The position numbers and the translations under genes are program-made. A stretch of 60,380 bases of DNA from Pseudomonadota bacterium (GTDB lineage: Bacteria; Desulfobacterota; Desulfobacteria; Desulfobacterales; RPRI01): contig JAHIFE010000024.1 in assembly GCA_018901125.1 (NCBI GenBank), positions 1-60,380 on the forward strand, read 5' to 3'. Shown here in pieces: positions 1 to 7,753 of this stretch. A model generated the notes under the pieces. It was not told the DNA's origin and did no database searches. It saw only the letters and a program-made list of their open reading frames with translations. How positions within the stretch are numbered: position 1 is the stretch's first letter; every line of letters begins with the position of its first letter.

Positions 1-144
1 GAGCCAGTTTCAAAACGTCCCATTTTGGCCGATCTCTGCGTTGGGTGAAAATTCTAATCCTCGAAATACCGCATGTATTCCTGTGGTTAAAATTTTCACC
101 CGCCTTGACCTTGACCAAACTGAAACGTTTTGAAAGTGGCTCGC
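1..144. repeat. Palindromic intergenic repeat (MITE-like)
   Basis: The two ends are inverted copies: GAGCCAGTTTCAAAACGT at 1-18 pairs with the reverse complement of the stretch ending at 144 (ACGTTTTGAAAGTGGCTC), with one mismatch. A nested pair, GGGTGAAAATT and AATTTTCACCC, lies inside, so the whole segment can fold into one long hairpin. It carries no gene and stops 15 bases before the ribosome binding site of the ATPase gene. Part of the core (TCTGCGTT, then AAATAC and ATGTA) resembles the element after 48012, which suggests a dispersed family. Confidence 0.7.
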
Positions 145-168
145 AGGAATATGAGATTAGGAGGAGAT

Positions 169-1698
169 ATGCTCGCCAGGGTATTAAGCAGCGCAGTTAT
201 TGGTATAGATGCTTATCTTGTGGAAGTGGAAGTAGATATTGCTAAGGGGCTTCCTTCTTTTACTACAGTTGGGCTTCCGGAAACAGCGGTAAAAGAAAGC
301 AGAGAACGTGTTAAATCCGCTATTACAAATTCCGGATATTTTTTTCCGGATGACAGGATAACCGTTAATCTTGCACCTGCAAACATAAAAAAAGAAGGAA
401 CCGGATTTGATCTGCCTATCGCGATTGGAATTCTTGCTGCAACCGGAATCATTACACAAAAAAAGCTTGCAGGGTATTTTGTGCTTGGAGAACTTTCCTT
501 AGACGGCCGTATAAAACCTGTAAACGGGTCTCTTCCGATGGCGCTTTCAGCCAAAGCCGCCGGTTATGAAGGTATTATAGTTCCTTTTGATAATGGTAAG
601 GAGGCCTCAGTCGTTGATGGAATTTCGGTTTATCCGGTAAAAACACTTTCTCAGGTTGTTGATTTCTTTCGTGGCTCTGTAAGACTTGAAGCGGCAAAAA
701 CCGATATAAGCTCGCTGTTTGACAAAAACACCGGATTTGAAGTTGATTTTTTAGAGGTAAGGGGACAGGAACATGCAAAACGGGCGCTTGAGGTTGCAGC
801 CGCCGGTGGTCATAATATTATAATGATAGGACCTCCGGGTTCAGGAAAGACAATGCTGGCCAAAAGGCTTCCTTCAATATTACCCCCCATATCTTTTGGG
901 GAGGCGCTGGAAACCACAAAAATATACAGTGTTGTCGGCATGCTTGACCAGGGAGATGCCATGATCGTAAAAAGACCTTTCAGATCTCCTCACCATACGA
1001 TTTCAGATGCAGGCTTAATAGGAGGAGGTCATGTGCCAAGGCCGGGGGAAGTCAGCCTTGCGCATAACGGAGTCCTTTTTTTAGACGAGCTTTCCGAATT
1101 TAAAAAACATGTGCTTGAAGTATTGCGGCAGCCGCTTGAAGACATGAAGGTTACAATTTCCAGAGCATTATCGTCTATAACATATCCCGCAAGCTTCATG
1201 CTTGTTGCGGCCATGAATCCATGCCCCTGCGGCTTTTTTTCAGATCCCAAGCATGAATGTAAATGTACATATCAGCAAATACACAAATACAGAGCAAAGA
1301 TATCAGGACCTTTAATGGACAGAATTGATATTCACGTTGAGGTGCCGGCAGTACATTACAGGGATCTTATGACTGATTCTGTTTCCGAACGTTCGGAAGA
1401 AATAAAAAAACGTGTTTCAGCAGCCCGCCTTGTTCAGGCTGATAGATTCTCTAAATCTAAAATATACTGCAATGCTCAGATGAACAGCCGCCACATAAAA
1501 AAATACTGTGTAATTGATGATATTGCATGCGCTCTTATCGAATCTGCCATGGATAAACTCGGGCTTTCCGCAAGGGCTTTAAATCGCATTCTAAAAATTT
1601 CCCGAACAATAGCGGATCTTGCAGGGAAAACGGATATTGATTCTGATCACGTTTCCGAAGCTATTCAATATCGAAATCTTGACAGGGGCAAACTATAG
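169..1698 (+). CDS. ComM/YifB-family Mg-chelatase-like AAA+ ATPase
   Basis: A 509-residue protein of the YifB/ComM family. Members are hexameric AAA+ ATPases; ComM is a branch-migration helicase used in natural transformation. The N-terminal third (from MLARVLSSAVIGIDAYLVEV) has the ChlI/Lon-S5-like fold sequence. A Walker A motif (GPPGSGKTMLAKRLP) sits near residue 220 and Walker B is in GVLFLDELSEF. The conserved MNPCPCG segment and a C-terminal Mg-chelatase region (RALNRILKISRTIADL) follow. Start chosen at ATG 169, because AGGAGGA at 159-165 precedes it, over an earlier in-frame codon at 130. Length is normal for the family. It is the gene just upstream of the signalling block and probably belongs to the older chromosome backbone. 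Confidence 0.93.
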   Translation: MLARVLSSAVIGIDAYLVEVEVDIAKGLPSFTTVGLPETAVKESRERVKSAITNSGYFFPDDRITVNLAPANIKKEGTGFDLPIAIGILAATGIITQKKLAGYFVLGELSLDGRIKPVNGSLPMALSAKAAGYEGIIVPFDNGKEASVVDGISVYPVKTLSQVVDFFRGSVRLEAAKTDISSLFDKNTGFEVDFLEVRGQEHAKRALEVAAAGGHNIIMIGPPGSGKTMLAKRLPSILPPISFGEALETTKIYSVVGMLDQGDAMIVKRPFRSPHHTISDAGLIGGGHVPRPGEVSLAHNGVLFLDELSEFKKHVLEVLRQPLEDMKVTISRALSSITYPASFMLVAAMNPCPCGFFSDPKHECKCTYQQIHKYRAKISGPLMDRIDIHVEVPAVHYRDLMTDSVSERSEEIKKRVSAARLVQADRFSKSKIYCNAQMNSRHIKKYCVIDDIACALIESAMDKLGLSARALNRILKISRTIADLAGKTDIDSDHVSEAIQYRNLDRGKL

Positions 1699-1726
1699 TC
1701 CGCCTATTTCAAGAAGAGGAGAGAAT

Positions 1727-1858
1727 ATGTATTGTTTGCTGGAACATATAGTATTGAATATGGAAGATGATGTGAAGATTTTGCTGTTCTATAGCGATTG
1801 TCATAAAATTTATATGCTCCGTTTGAAAGGTTATCATCGATGCTATAATGTTTTCTGA
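1727..1858 (+). CDS. Possible small protein, 43 residues
   Basis: A short open frame starts at ATG 1727 with a good upstream purine stretch (AAGAAGAGGAGAG). It reads MYCLLEHIVLNMEDDV and ends in RLKGYHRCYNVF. No family is recognised. It fills the gap between the ATPase and the sigma54 activator. A decayed remnant of a longer gene is an equally good explanation, since nothing but the ribosome binding site supports it. Confidence 0.25.
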   Translation: MYCLLEHIVLNMEDDVKILLFYSDCHKIYMLRLKGYHRCYNVF

Positions 1859-1896
1859 AGAACTTCAGGAACTAATTGTATTTAAGGATAAGGGTT

Positions 1897-3786
1897 ATGC
1901 AAACTATTATCTCCATATACAAAGGTATTGCCTTACAAAAAAACGAAGATATTACTTTGCTCAAGGTAATTTCTATCGGTAGACACAGATATAATAACAT
2001 TCAACTGGCTGATTCAAAGATTTCAAGATTTCATGCAGTGCTCTTTTATGAAGATGAAGATAAGTACTTGTTGCAAGACCTCGGCAGCCAGAACGGACTA
2101 TTGGTTAACGGGGTGAGAAGTGATTTCGGGCCTGTCAGCATAGGGGACAAAATAGATATCGGCGATTTCACATTAGTTCTTCAGAAGCAAACCAAAAAAT
2201 CAAAAAAACATAAAATAGCCATTTATGAAGATATCACCGATAACCCCGCTAAAACCGCTTTTTCTCCTGTTACCCTTCAGACCCAAAAAATTAACAGATC
2301 TCTTCTTGATGCCGATGGGCTTTTTGTTTTGTATCGGATATGCCATATTGCTAATGCATCTTCAGAGCTATCAGAATCGTTGCAATTGATTGTCGACGAA
2401 CTATATAAAATCTTCAAGCCGGATAGAGTATTGGTTGCGGCGCTTGAAAACAACGGAGAAGGACTCAATTGTTTGGCAAAAGTGCCGGGGGAAGATACCG
2501 AAGTAAAGATCAGTCGAACAATGCTTACGCATCTTCTTGAAAAAAAGCAGATTATCATAACAGAAGATGCTCTGTCCGATGAAAATTTCAAGGTAGGTGG
2601 AAGAACTGCGAAGAGCATTCTTCAACTGAAAGTAAAGTCAGTAGTTTGCATCCCTTTAAAATGGGATGCAGAGATTGGAGGCGTCCTGTATATGGATTGC
2701 TTCAACAATAAGATATTGTCCAAGGATAAAGATTTGCAGCTTTTCGCTTTGATAGGAGAGGAGCTATCCGTGTTAATCGCGCGTGATTCGCTTTATAAAA
2801 CTGTTATAGATGAAAAGGCAGTTCTCGAAGAAAAGCTTGAAATGAAAGAACTGGTAATCGGGAACACCCCGGTAATTAGAGATATTATGCACAAGGCCGG
2901 GAATGTTCTGGATACTGATATTACAGTTTTGATTACAGGTGAAACCGGGACTGGCAAAGGCAATCTGGCCAAATTTATTCACAAAAGCTCAAGTCGCAAG
3001 TACAAACCTTTTATCAAGATAAACTGCTCATCCATACCGGAAAACCTTCTTGAGTCAGAACTGTTTGGTCACGAAAGAGGTGCGTTTACGGGTGCTGAGA
3101 AAAGAATCGGCAAAATCGTATTAGCGGATGGAGGGACACTGTTTCTTGATGAAATAGGCGAATTAAGTTTTGCACATCAGGCAAAACTATTAGATGTTCT
3201 CGATGATAAGGTCGTCTGGCCCATAGGAGCTAAGAAACTAATATCTATTGATATACGGATTATTGCGGCAACAAACAAAAACCTTGAGGAAGAAATAAAA
3301 AAAGGCACTTTCAGGCAAGATCTTTTTGCCCGGTTAAAGATGCGTCGCTTGCATATCCCTCCTTTGCGGGAACGTAAAGAAGACATCCCTTTACTTGCAG
3401 GCTATTTTCTCAGTATTCTGCGGCCTAAATACGGCCTTGGCATCAAAAGGCTTTCGAATAAGAGTATGAATTTCATTATTCGGTACGATTGGCCTGAGAA
3501 TGTCAGAGAATTAAACGATGCGATTTTGATAGCGATAACGAATCATCCAAACCGGCATAATATGTCACTACCAAATACTCTTTCCCCCGATCATTTCGAA
3601 TTAGGACGCTCAAACGAAAAATTAAAGTCACTTGATGAAGTCGAGAAAGAGTACATCATTAAGGTGTTAAGGCACGCCAGGGGGAATAAGGAGAGGTCAG
3701 CAAAAATCCTCGGTATCGTCAAAGAGACTCTCTATAACAAGCTTGAGAAATACAGGATAAACGAACCTATGTACAAGGATGAATGA
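1897..3786 (+). CDS. FHA-GAF-sigma54 enhancer-binding transcriptional activator
   Basis: A 629-residue activator of sigma54 RNA polymerase. Residues about 25-96 are an FHA phosphothreonine-binding domain (SIGRHRYNNIQLADSKISRFH, LGSQNGLLVNG). About 150-310 is a GAF-like sensor region (ending DLQLFALIGEELSVLIARDS). About 325-560 is the AAA+ domain with Walker A GETGTGKGNLAKF, the sigma54-contact loop GAFTGAEKR and Walker B GGTLFLDEIGE. The C-terminus has a Fis-type helix-turn-helix (NKERSAKILGIVKETLYNKL). Start chosen at ATG 1897 behind AAGGATAAGGG rather than a TTG at 1876. The canonical sigma54 promoter 104 bases after its stop, facing the next genes, makes it the obvious local activator. The FHA domain suggests control by one of the kinases encoded downstream; that link is inferred. 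Confidence 0.93.
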   Translation: MQTIISIYKGIALQKNEDITLLKVISIGRHRYNNIQLADSKISRFHAVLFYEDEDKYLLQDLGSQNGLLVNGVRSDFGPVSIGDKIDIGDFTLVLQKQTKKSKKHKIAIYEDITDNPAKTAFSPVTLQTQKINRSLLDADGLFVLYRICHIANASSELSESLQLIVDELYKIFKPDRVLVAALENNGEGLNCLAKVPGEDTEVKISRTMLTHLLEKKQIIITEDALSDENFKVGGRTAKSILQLKVKSVVCIPLKWDAEIGGVLYMDCFNNKILSKDKDLQLFALIGEELSVLIARDSLYKTVIDEKAVLEEKLEMKELVIGNTPVIRDIMHKAGNVLDTDITVLITGETGTGKGNLAKFIHKSSSRKYKPFIKINCSSIPENLLESELFGHERGAFTGAEKRIGKIVLADGGTLFLDEIGELSFAHQAKLLDVLDDKVVWPIGAKKLISIDIRIIAATNKNLEEEIKKGTFRQDLFARLKMRRLHIPPLRERKEDIPLLAGYFLSILRPKYGLGIKRLSNKSMNFIIRYDWPENVRELNDAILIAITNHPNRHNMSLPNTLSPDHFELGRSNEKLKSLDEVEKEYIIKVLRHARGNKERSAKILGIVKETLYNKLEKYRINEPMYKDE

Positions 3787-3788
3787 AA

Positions 3789-3805
3789 CGTCTAATAAAT
3801 AGACG
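3789..3805. promoter_or_regulatory. Inverted repeat, candidate upstream activator site
   Basis: CGTCTA and TAGACG form a perfect 6-base inverted repeat around a 5-base AT spacer, just after the activator's stop codon. It lies about 85-100 bases before the sigma54 promoter, a usual distance for an enhancer-binding protein site. A weak terminator stem is the alternative, but no T run follows. Confidence 0.4.
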
Positions 3806-3889
3806 CTTAGTTAGGTAAGGAAATTCTTCGCCACTGTAACCATGCACTTAACTTACTTATTATAAACATAATTAATTAATCTAAACAGG

Positions 3890-3904
3890 TGGCATGAGAA
3901 TTGC
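3890..3904 (+). promoter_or_regulatory. Sigma54 (-24/-12) promoter
   Basis: TGGCATGAGAATTGC matches the consensus TGGCACGNNNNTTGC at all key positions except one C-to-T. The invariant GG (3891-3892) and GC (3903-3904) are exactly 10 bases apart. The expected transcript start is near 3916, which puts the AAGGAG ribosome binding site (3917-3922) almost at the 5' end of the message. Confidence 0.82.
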
Positions 3905-3929
3905 CGGTACTTTTGCAAGGAGTTAATTA

Positions 3930-5414
3930 ATGATGAAAACAACTTATTCTGCTATCGCAATATTTTTTTTGACAATATTATTTTTCTTCTCGAGCAGCTT
4001 TGCCCTTTCTTCTAAATCAGACATCCTCTTTGTGCTCGACAACTCAGGATCGATGAAAAAAAATGATCCTGAGTTCTTAACTCGAAAGGCGGTTACAAAC
4101 CTTATTGAAGGGTTAAACAAGGATTCAAGAGTTGGGTTTGTTATTTTTGATAATAAGGCTGACCTTGCAATGCCTCTTACTTCCATTGTGAATCCCAACC
4201 TGGGAAAGGATGTAGCGAATACGATGGGAAAGCTTGTTTACAACGGCAAGTATACAAATATTCCGACAGCTATAGAAAGGGCCATCTATGACCTGAAACA
4301 GAATGGGAGAAAGGATGCCGAAAAACTGATTGTTTTCATGACTGACGGATTTATAGATACCGGGGATGCAAAAATAAATGGTGAGCGGGGAAAGTGGCTT
4401 AAAGAGGAACTTACTCTGGAGGCAAGGAATGCGGGGATAAGAATTATCAGCGTGGCATTTACCGAAGAGGCGGATTTTGAACTTATTCAGACATTGGCAG
4501 TAAAAACCGGGGGTGGATACTATCGTGCCATAAAAAATGAAGATCTGCACAATGTGTTCGGCAATATTCAGCAAGCTATACTCACACCTCAGACAACGCA
4601 AAAGGAGAAAGCCACGCTCCAGACAAAACAAGAACCAAAAGCAGAAAAAGATGTTGTATCAAAGAGCTTGCTGGTTATTTCAGTCGTTGGCCTGATCGTT
4701 CTGGGGATAGTGATAATAGCAGTGATTTCCAGAGGCAGGAAGAGAGAAGCTAATAATATTAGATCTGAACTTATTGGAGTCCCTGATAAAAAGCAGCCAG
4801 CTATTCCTGACGCAATACTCGAAGATATGGAGTCAATAACCGGCAGGAAAGAGATCCGGCTATTCAAGAAAGAAATGACGGTTGGCCGCGCTGTTGACGT
4901 CGGGAAGCCATCGGTGGATATTGCCATTCCTCAAAATACGGTGTCAGCACTTCACGCCACTATCGAATACCGGGACAACAGCTTTTTTGTTATAGACTGC
5001 AGAAGCACAAACAAGACATATCTTAACAATCAGGTCTTGCCTTCAGACATTGAACAGAGGTTGAAATCAGGAGATATAATCACTTTTGACAAGTATAAAT
5101 TCCGGTTAATCATTAAGGAACAGACCGGTAAGAGCGGTACGGTTCTTCGGCCTGCAGCTGCGGGAGGTACAATCATCCGCCCCAAGGGTGCGCCACCGGA
5201 ACCTAATCATCTGCCACCTACATCCGAGGCAGGGCTTCCACAATATGCTCAGTCAGACAAGGTTGAAAGAGAAACACGTTTAAAACCAAATGTATGCGAA
5301 ATACATCCGAGCTATAAGGCAACAGAATTTTGCCCGGTTTGTAAGAAGGGATATTGCACGGAGTGCATGATCGAAAAAGACGGGAAAAAGATATGTCGGA
5401 CATGTGCTTCATAG
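3930..5414 (+). CDS. Membrane VWA-FHA-zinc-finger protein
   Basis: A 494-residue protein with an N-terminal signal/anchor (hydrophobic residues about 5-25). A von Willebrand A domain follows, with the metal-site motif DNSGS at 37-41 and the later MTDGF motif. A transmembrane helix lies near residues 247-268 (LLVISVVGLIVLGIVIIAVI) and a basic stop-transfer RGRKR comes next. An FHA domain sits at about 308-398 (MTVGRAVDVG, NTVSALHATIEY, RSTNKTYLNN). The C-terminus is a B-box-like Cys/His finger (CEIHP, FCPVC, YCTEC, ICRTC). The predicted topology places VWA outside and FHA plus finger inside. It is the first gene behind the sigma54 promoter. ATG 3930 and ATG 3933 both fit the AAGGAG site. VWA plus kinase plus PP2C sets are known regulatory triads; the exact role here is unknown. 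Confidence 0.88.
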   Translation: MMKTTYSAIAIFFLTILFFFSSSFALSSKSDILFVLDNSGSMKKNDPEFLTRKAVTNLIEGLNKDSRVGFVIFDNKADLAMPLTSIVNPNLGKDVANTMGKLVYNGKYTNIPTAIERAIYDLKQNGRKDAEKLIVFMTDGFIDTGDAKINGERGKWLKEELTLEARNAGIRIISVAFTEEADFELIQTLAVKTGGGYYRAIKNEDLHNVFGNIQQAILTPQTTQKEKATLQTKQEPKAEKDVVSKSLLVISVVGLIVLGIVIIAVISRGRKREANNIRSELIGVPDKKQPAIPDAILEDMESITGRKEIRLFKKEMTVGRAVDVGKPSVDIAIPQNTVSALHATIEYRDNSFFVIDCRSTNKTYLNNQVLPSDIEQRLKSGDIITFDKYKFRLIIKEQTGKSGTVLRPAAAGGTIIRPKGAPPEPNHLPPTSEAGLPQYAQSDKVERETRLKPNVCEIHPSYKATEFCPVCKKGYCTECMIEKDGKKICRTCAS

Positions 5415-5463
5415 ATAAGAAAGTATAGAATAGAAATGGTTCTTAAACTGATTGGATATAGCG

Positions 5464-5483
5464 CTCTTTGAATGCGCAAAGAG
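5464..5483 (+). promoter_or_regulatory. Intergenic hairpin
   Basis: CTCTTTG and CAAAGAG form a perfect 7-base stem with a 6-base loop in the 111-base gap between the VWA gene and the acyl-carrier-like gene. No T run follows, so it is more likely an RNA processing or stability element than a terminator. Confidence 0.4.
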
Positions 5484-5525
5484 GTTTAAGTAAAAAATAA
5501 ATATCCAACATAGAAAAGGAGCAAT

Positions 5526-5924
5526 ATGAAAACATTCGAGAGACTTCAAAACATTATAGCTGAACAATTTGGCGTGAATCCGGATGATGTGACAAATAGC
5601 GCTAACTTTACAGATGACTTAGGAGGCGACGCAGCAGATGTCATGGAACTTGTAATGGAGATTGAAAGCGAGTTTGACATAAGCATCAGCACACCAGAAC
5701 AGATCAAGACAGTAGGCGATGCTTTAGCCGTGGTGGAGAGACTCACAAATACTGTTCAATCCGAAACTGAAAATAAACTGAACCACGTAAGAAGAACTAT
5801 CCAAATACTTGAGATGGATATACGGCAATCTCAAGCACGAGGAGACTTTGTACGCGCTGAACAATTGGAGATGGAGCAGCGTAAATATCAACAGATTCTT
5901 GATGGTCTTGAGAAGAATACGTGA
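5526..5924 (+). CDS. Acyl-carrier-like protein lacking the phosphopantetheine serine, with UVR-like C-terminus
   Basis: A 132-residue protein. Residues 1-75 align by eye with acyl carrier protein (FGVNPDDVTNSANFTDDLG, ELVMEIESEFDISI). The attachment motif DSL is replaced: the sequence reads GGDAADVMEL, with Ala at position 36 where Ser carries the 4'-phosphopantetheine. It therefore should not carry acyl groups. Residues about 88-130 form a charged helix (IRQSQARGDFVRAEQLEMEQ) resembling the UVR motif of ClpC and its adaptor McsA. The ribosome binding site AAAAGGAG precedes ATG 5526. Position in the train with a Clp unfoldase and ClpP makes an adaptor or scaffold role attractive, but that is inference. 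Confidence 0.8.
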   Translation: MKTFERLQNIIAEQFGVNPDDVTNSANFTDDLGGDAADVMELVMEIESEFDISISTPEQIKTVGDALAVVERLTNTVQSETENKLNHVRRTIQILEMDIRQSQARGDFVRAEQLEMEQRKYQQILDGLEKNT

Positions 5925-5955
5925 AAAGCTTAATGATTAAAGGAGGGTTGTAAAC

Positions 5956-7626
5956 ATGCCAATATCATGTGTGGTTGGATTACACAACTGGGATGGGTGT
6001 AAATGCAGAAAATGCGGCAAGGTTCGTGATGAAGGACACGATTGGAGCAAGGACTGTGAAAAATGCGCAAGGTGTGGCGTAACTCGGCAGAACTCCCACA
6101 ACTGGAAGGGCTGTAAATGCGAATTATGTGGTAAGACCCGAGATCAGGATCATGACTGGGTGAAGGACTGTGAGCGATGCTGGAAATGTGGCGCAACACG
6201 CAAGGATGCCCATGACTGGAAGGCCGACTGTGAGCACTGTAGCCGATGTAGCGTTACACGTAGTAATACACACCAATGGGACGGCTGCAAATGCATTAAG
6301 TGTGGTAGTTTCAGAGATCAGGATCACGATTGGAGTAAGGATTGTGAAAGGTGCTCTCGATGCAACGTGACCCGGCAGAATGCCCACAAATGGAATGGCT
6401 GCACGTGCGTTACATGCGGTAAGACCCGCGAAGGTGGACATGATTGGTGGAACAAACCTGGAACTTGCACGATCTGCGGGCAAGAAAGGCCACGGATCAA
6501 TTTCAATATGTCCGCTCTTGGCAATTCGGAAGCAGCCCGTCAGTTCACAACGCGCCATGCTTGCATTACCAAGACACTTATTGTGGATTCCGAACAGTCG
6601 ACACCCGTCATTATCGATCTAAATACCGGCAAATCAACGGCTATGCTTCCCATAGGAGAATTTATTGAGTTTACCGGATTCGACAAGGGAATCAATTCAA
6701 TTCGCACGGACAACGGATGGGCAGTTATCCATCATGCCGTCAATTCTAATGATATAGGATTAATCCAAAGGGTTATTGATCTGAAGGCCGAACTCGATGT
6801 CGTTGACGGAAAAGGATGGACTCCAATGCACCACGCCGCATGGATAGGAAACGGAGATATCGTGCGTCTGCTCCATAAGCATGGAGCGCCTTTAAACGTT
6901 CTCACATACAAGGATGTGTTGTCGCCGTTGCATACGGCAATTGCAGTGGATGCCCCCGATGCGGCTGATGCACTGCTGGCTTGCGGAGCAGACAAGGAAG
7001 TCAAGTCGAAGGGCGATGTTCGTCCCCTCCATCTTACCGCGATGAAAGGCCGGAAGGAAATAGCGATGCTTCTTTTGGATTACCAGGCTGAGCTTGATGC
7101 ACTGGAGGTAAATCAGAGTACAGCTCTCCATGCCGCTGCTTATTACGGACATGAGGGGATCGTTCGAATACTGCTTGCTGCCGGCTGTGCGCCCGGGCTT
7201 TCCGATCTGCGAGGCAATACGCCGTTGTCATTAGCGAAACAGGGAAAACATCAGGCTATTGTTACTCTGTTATCTGACAAAATAGCAGGCGATGCCTCTC
7301 AAACGGACAGTGGCGGTAGCATGACCGACGACATCGTAGGTATGACGGCTGAGCAATTGCTGCAACAACTGGAACAGTTCGCTCGCGAAGGCCTGCCAAT
7401 CATTTCAAACTCCAAGAAAGAGCACTTTGCAAATATCGTCGAGATCATGGATTTTGTAGGTGCAACACGTCACGGGTCCCAAGGGCAACAGGGCACAGAC
7501 GGAAGGTACTACATTTTTGATAATTATACTCTTCCAAACGGAGCGAAAGTCAAGGCAGGATACGAAGACAAAGCGTCACGGGTCTCAAGGGCAACAGGGC
7601 ATAGATTGAAGGTGCTACATCCTTGA
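5956..7626 (+). CDS. Cys/His-Trp repeat plus ankyrin protein, copy 1 (C-terminus rearranged)
   Basis: A 556-residue protein. The first ~185 residues are nine tandem units of 18-20 residues with the pattern H-x-W, then C-x-C-x-x-C or C-x-x-C-x-x-C, then an Arg (for example HDWSKDCEKCARCGVTRQNS). They look like small zinc-binding knuckles. Ankyrin repeats run from about residue 255 to 440 (KGWTPMHHAAWIGNGDIVRLL). A tail of unknown fold starts near MTAEQLLQQLEQF. Strong ribosome binding site AGGAGGG. The reading frame ends abnormally because a 106-base tandem duplication (7468-7573 repeated from 7574) shifts the frame; the likely ancestral C-terminus survives out of frame to 7738. It is a tandem paralogue of the next gene. 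Function is unknown; ankyrin and zinc repeats suggest protein binding. Confidence 0.85.
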   Translation: MPISCVVGLHNWDGCKCRKCGKVRDEGHDWSKDCEKCARCGVTRQNSHNWKGCKCELCGKTRDQDHDWVKDCERCWKCGATRKDAHDWKADCEHCSRCSVTRSNTHQWDGCKCIKCGSFRDQDHDWSKDCERCSRCNVTRQNAHKWNGCTCVTCGKTREGGHDWWNKPGTCTICGQERPRINFNMSALGNSEAARQFTTRHACITKTLIVDSEQSTPVIIDLNTGKSTAMLPIGEFIEFTGFDKGINSIRTDNGWAVIHHAVNSNDIGLIQRVIDLKAELDVVDGKGWTPMHHAAWIGNGDIVRLLHKHGAPLNVLTYKDVLSPLHTAIAVDAPDAADALLACGADKEVKSKGDVRPLHLTAMKGRKEIAMLLLDYQAELDALEVNQSTALHAAAYYGHEGIVRILLAAGCAPGLSDLRGNTPLSLAKQGKHQAIVTLLSDKIAGDASQTDSGGSMTDDIVGMTAEQLLQQLEQFAREGLPIISNSKKEHFANIVEIMDFVGATRHGSQGQQGTDGRYYIFDNYTLPNGAKVKAGYEDKASRVSRATGHRLKVLHP

Positions 7627-7679
7627 TAAATATGCTCTTCCAAATGGAGCGAAAGCCAAGGCAGAATCAATGGGACTGA
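7468..7679 (+). repeat. Imperfect 106-base tandem duplication
   Basis: The segment from 7468 (CGTCACGGGTCCCAAGGGC) recurs from 7574 (CGTCACGGGTCTCAAGGGC). The two copies stay aligned at a constant offset of 106 bases for about 92 bases, with roughly a dozen substitutions. Because 106 is not a multiple of three, the insertion shifts the reading frame of the ankyrin gene. Confidence 0.8.
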
Positions 7680-7753
7680 CGCCTTTCATAACGAAAAGTT
7701 GCTATGACTATAAAGTCGTTTTTCATGGAAGTGGGTGAAGGAGAACTGAACAT

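Noticed and set aside
1727-1858. IS66 Orf2 (TnpB) fragment
   Set aside because: Resemblance is limited to a few residues and no other IS parts or ends were found.
4125-4631. 168-codon minus-strand frame opposite the VWA gene
   Set aside because: It is the shadow of a clear VWA domain; composition and lack of a ribosome binding site argue against it.
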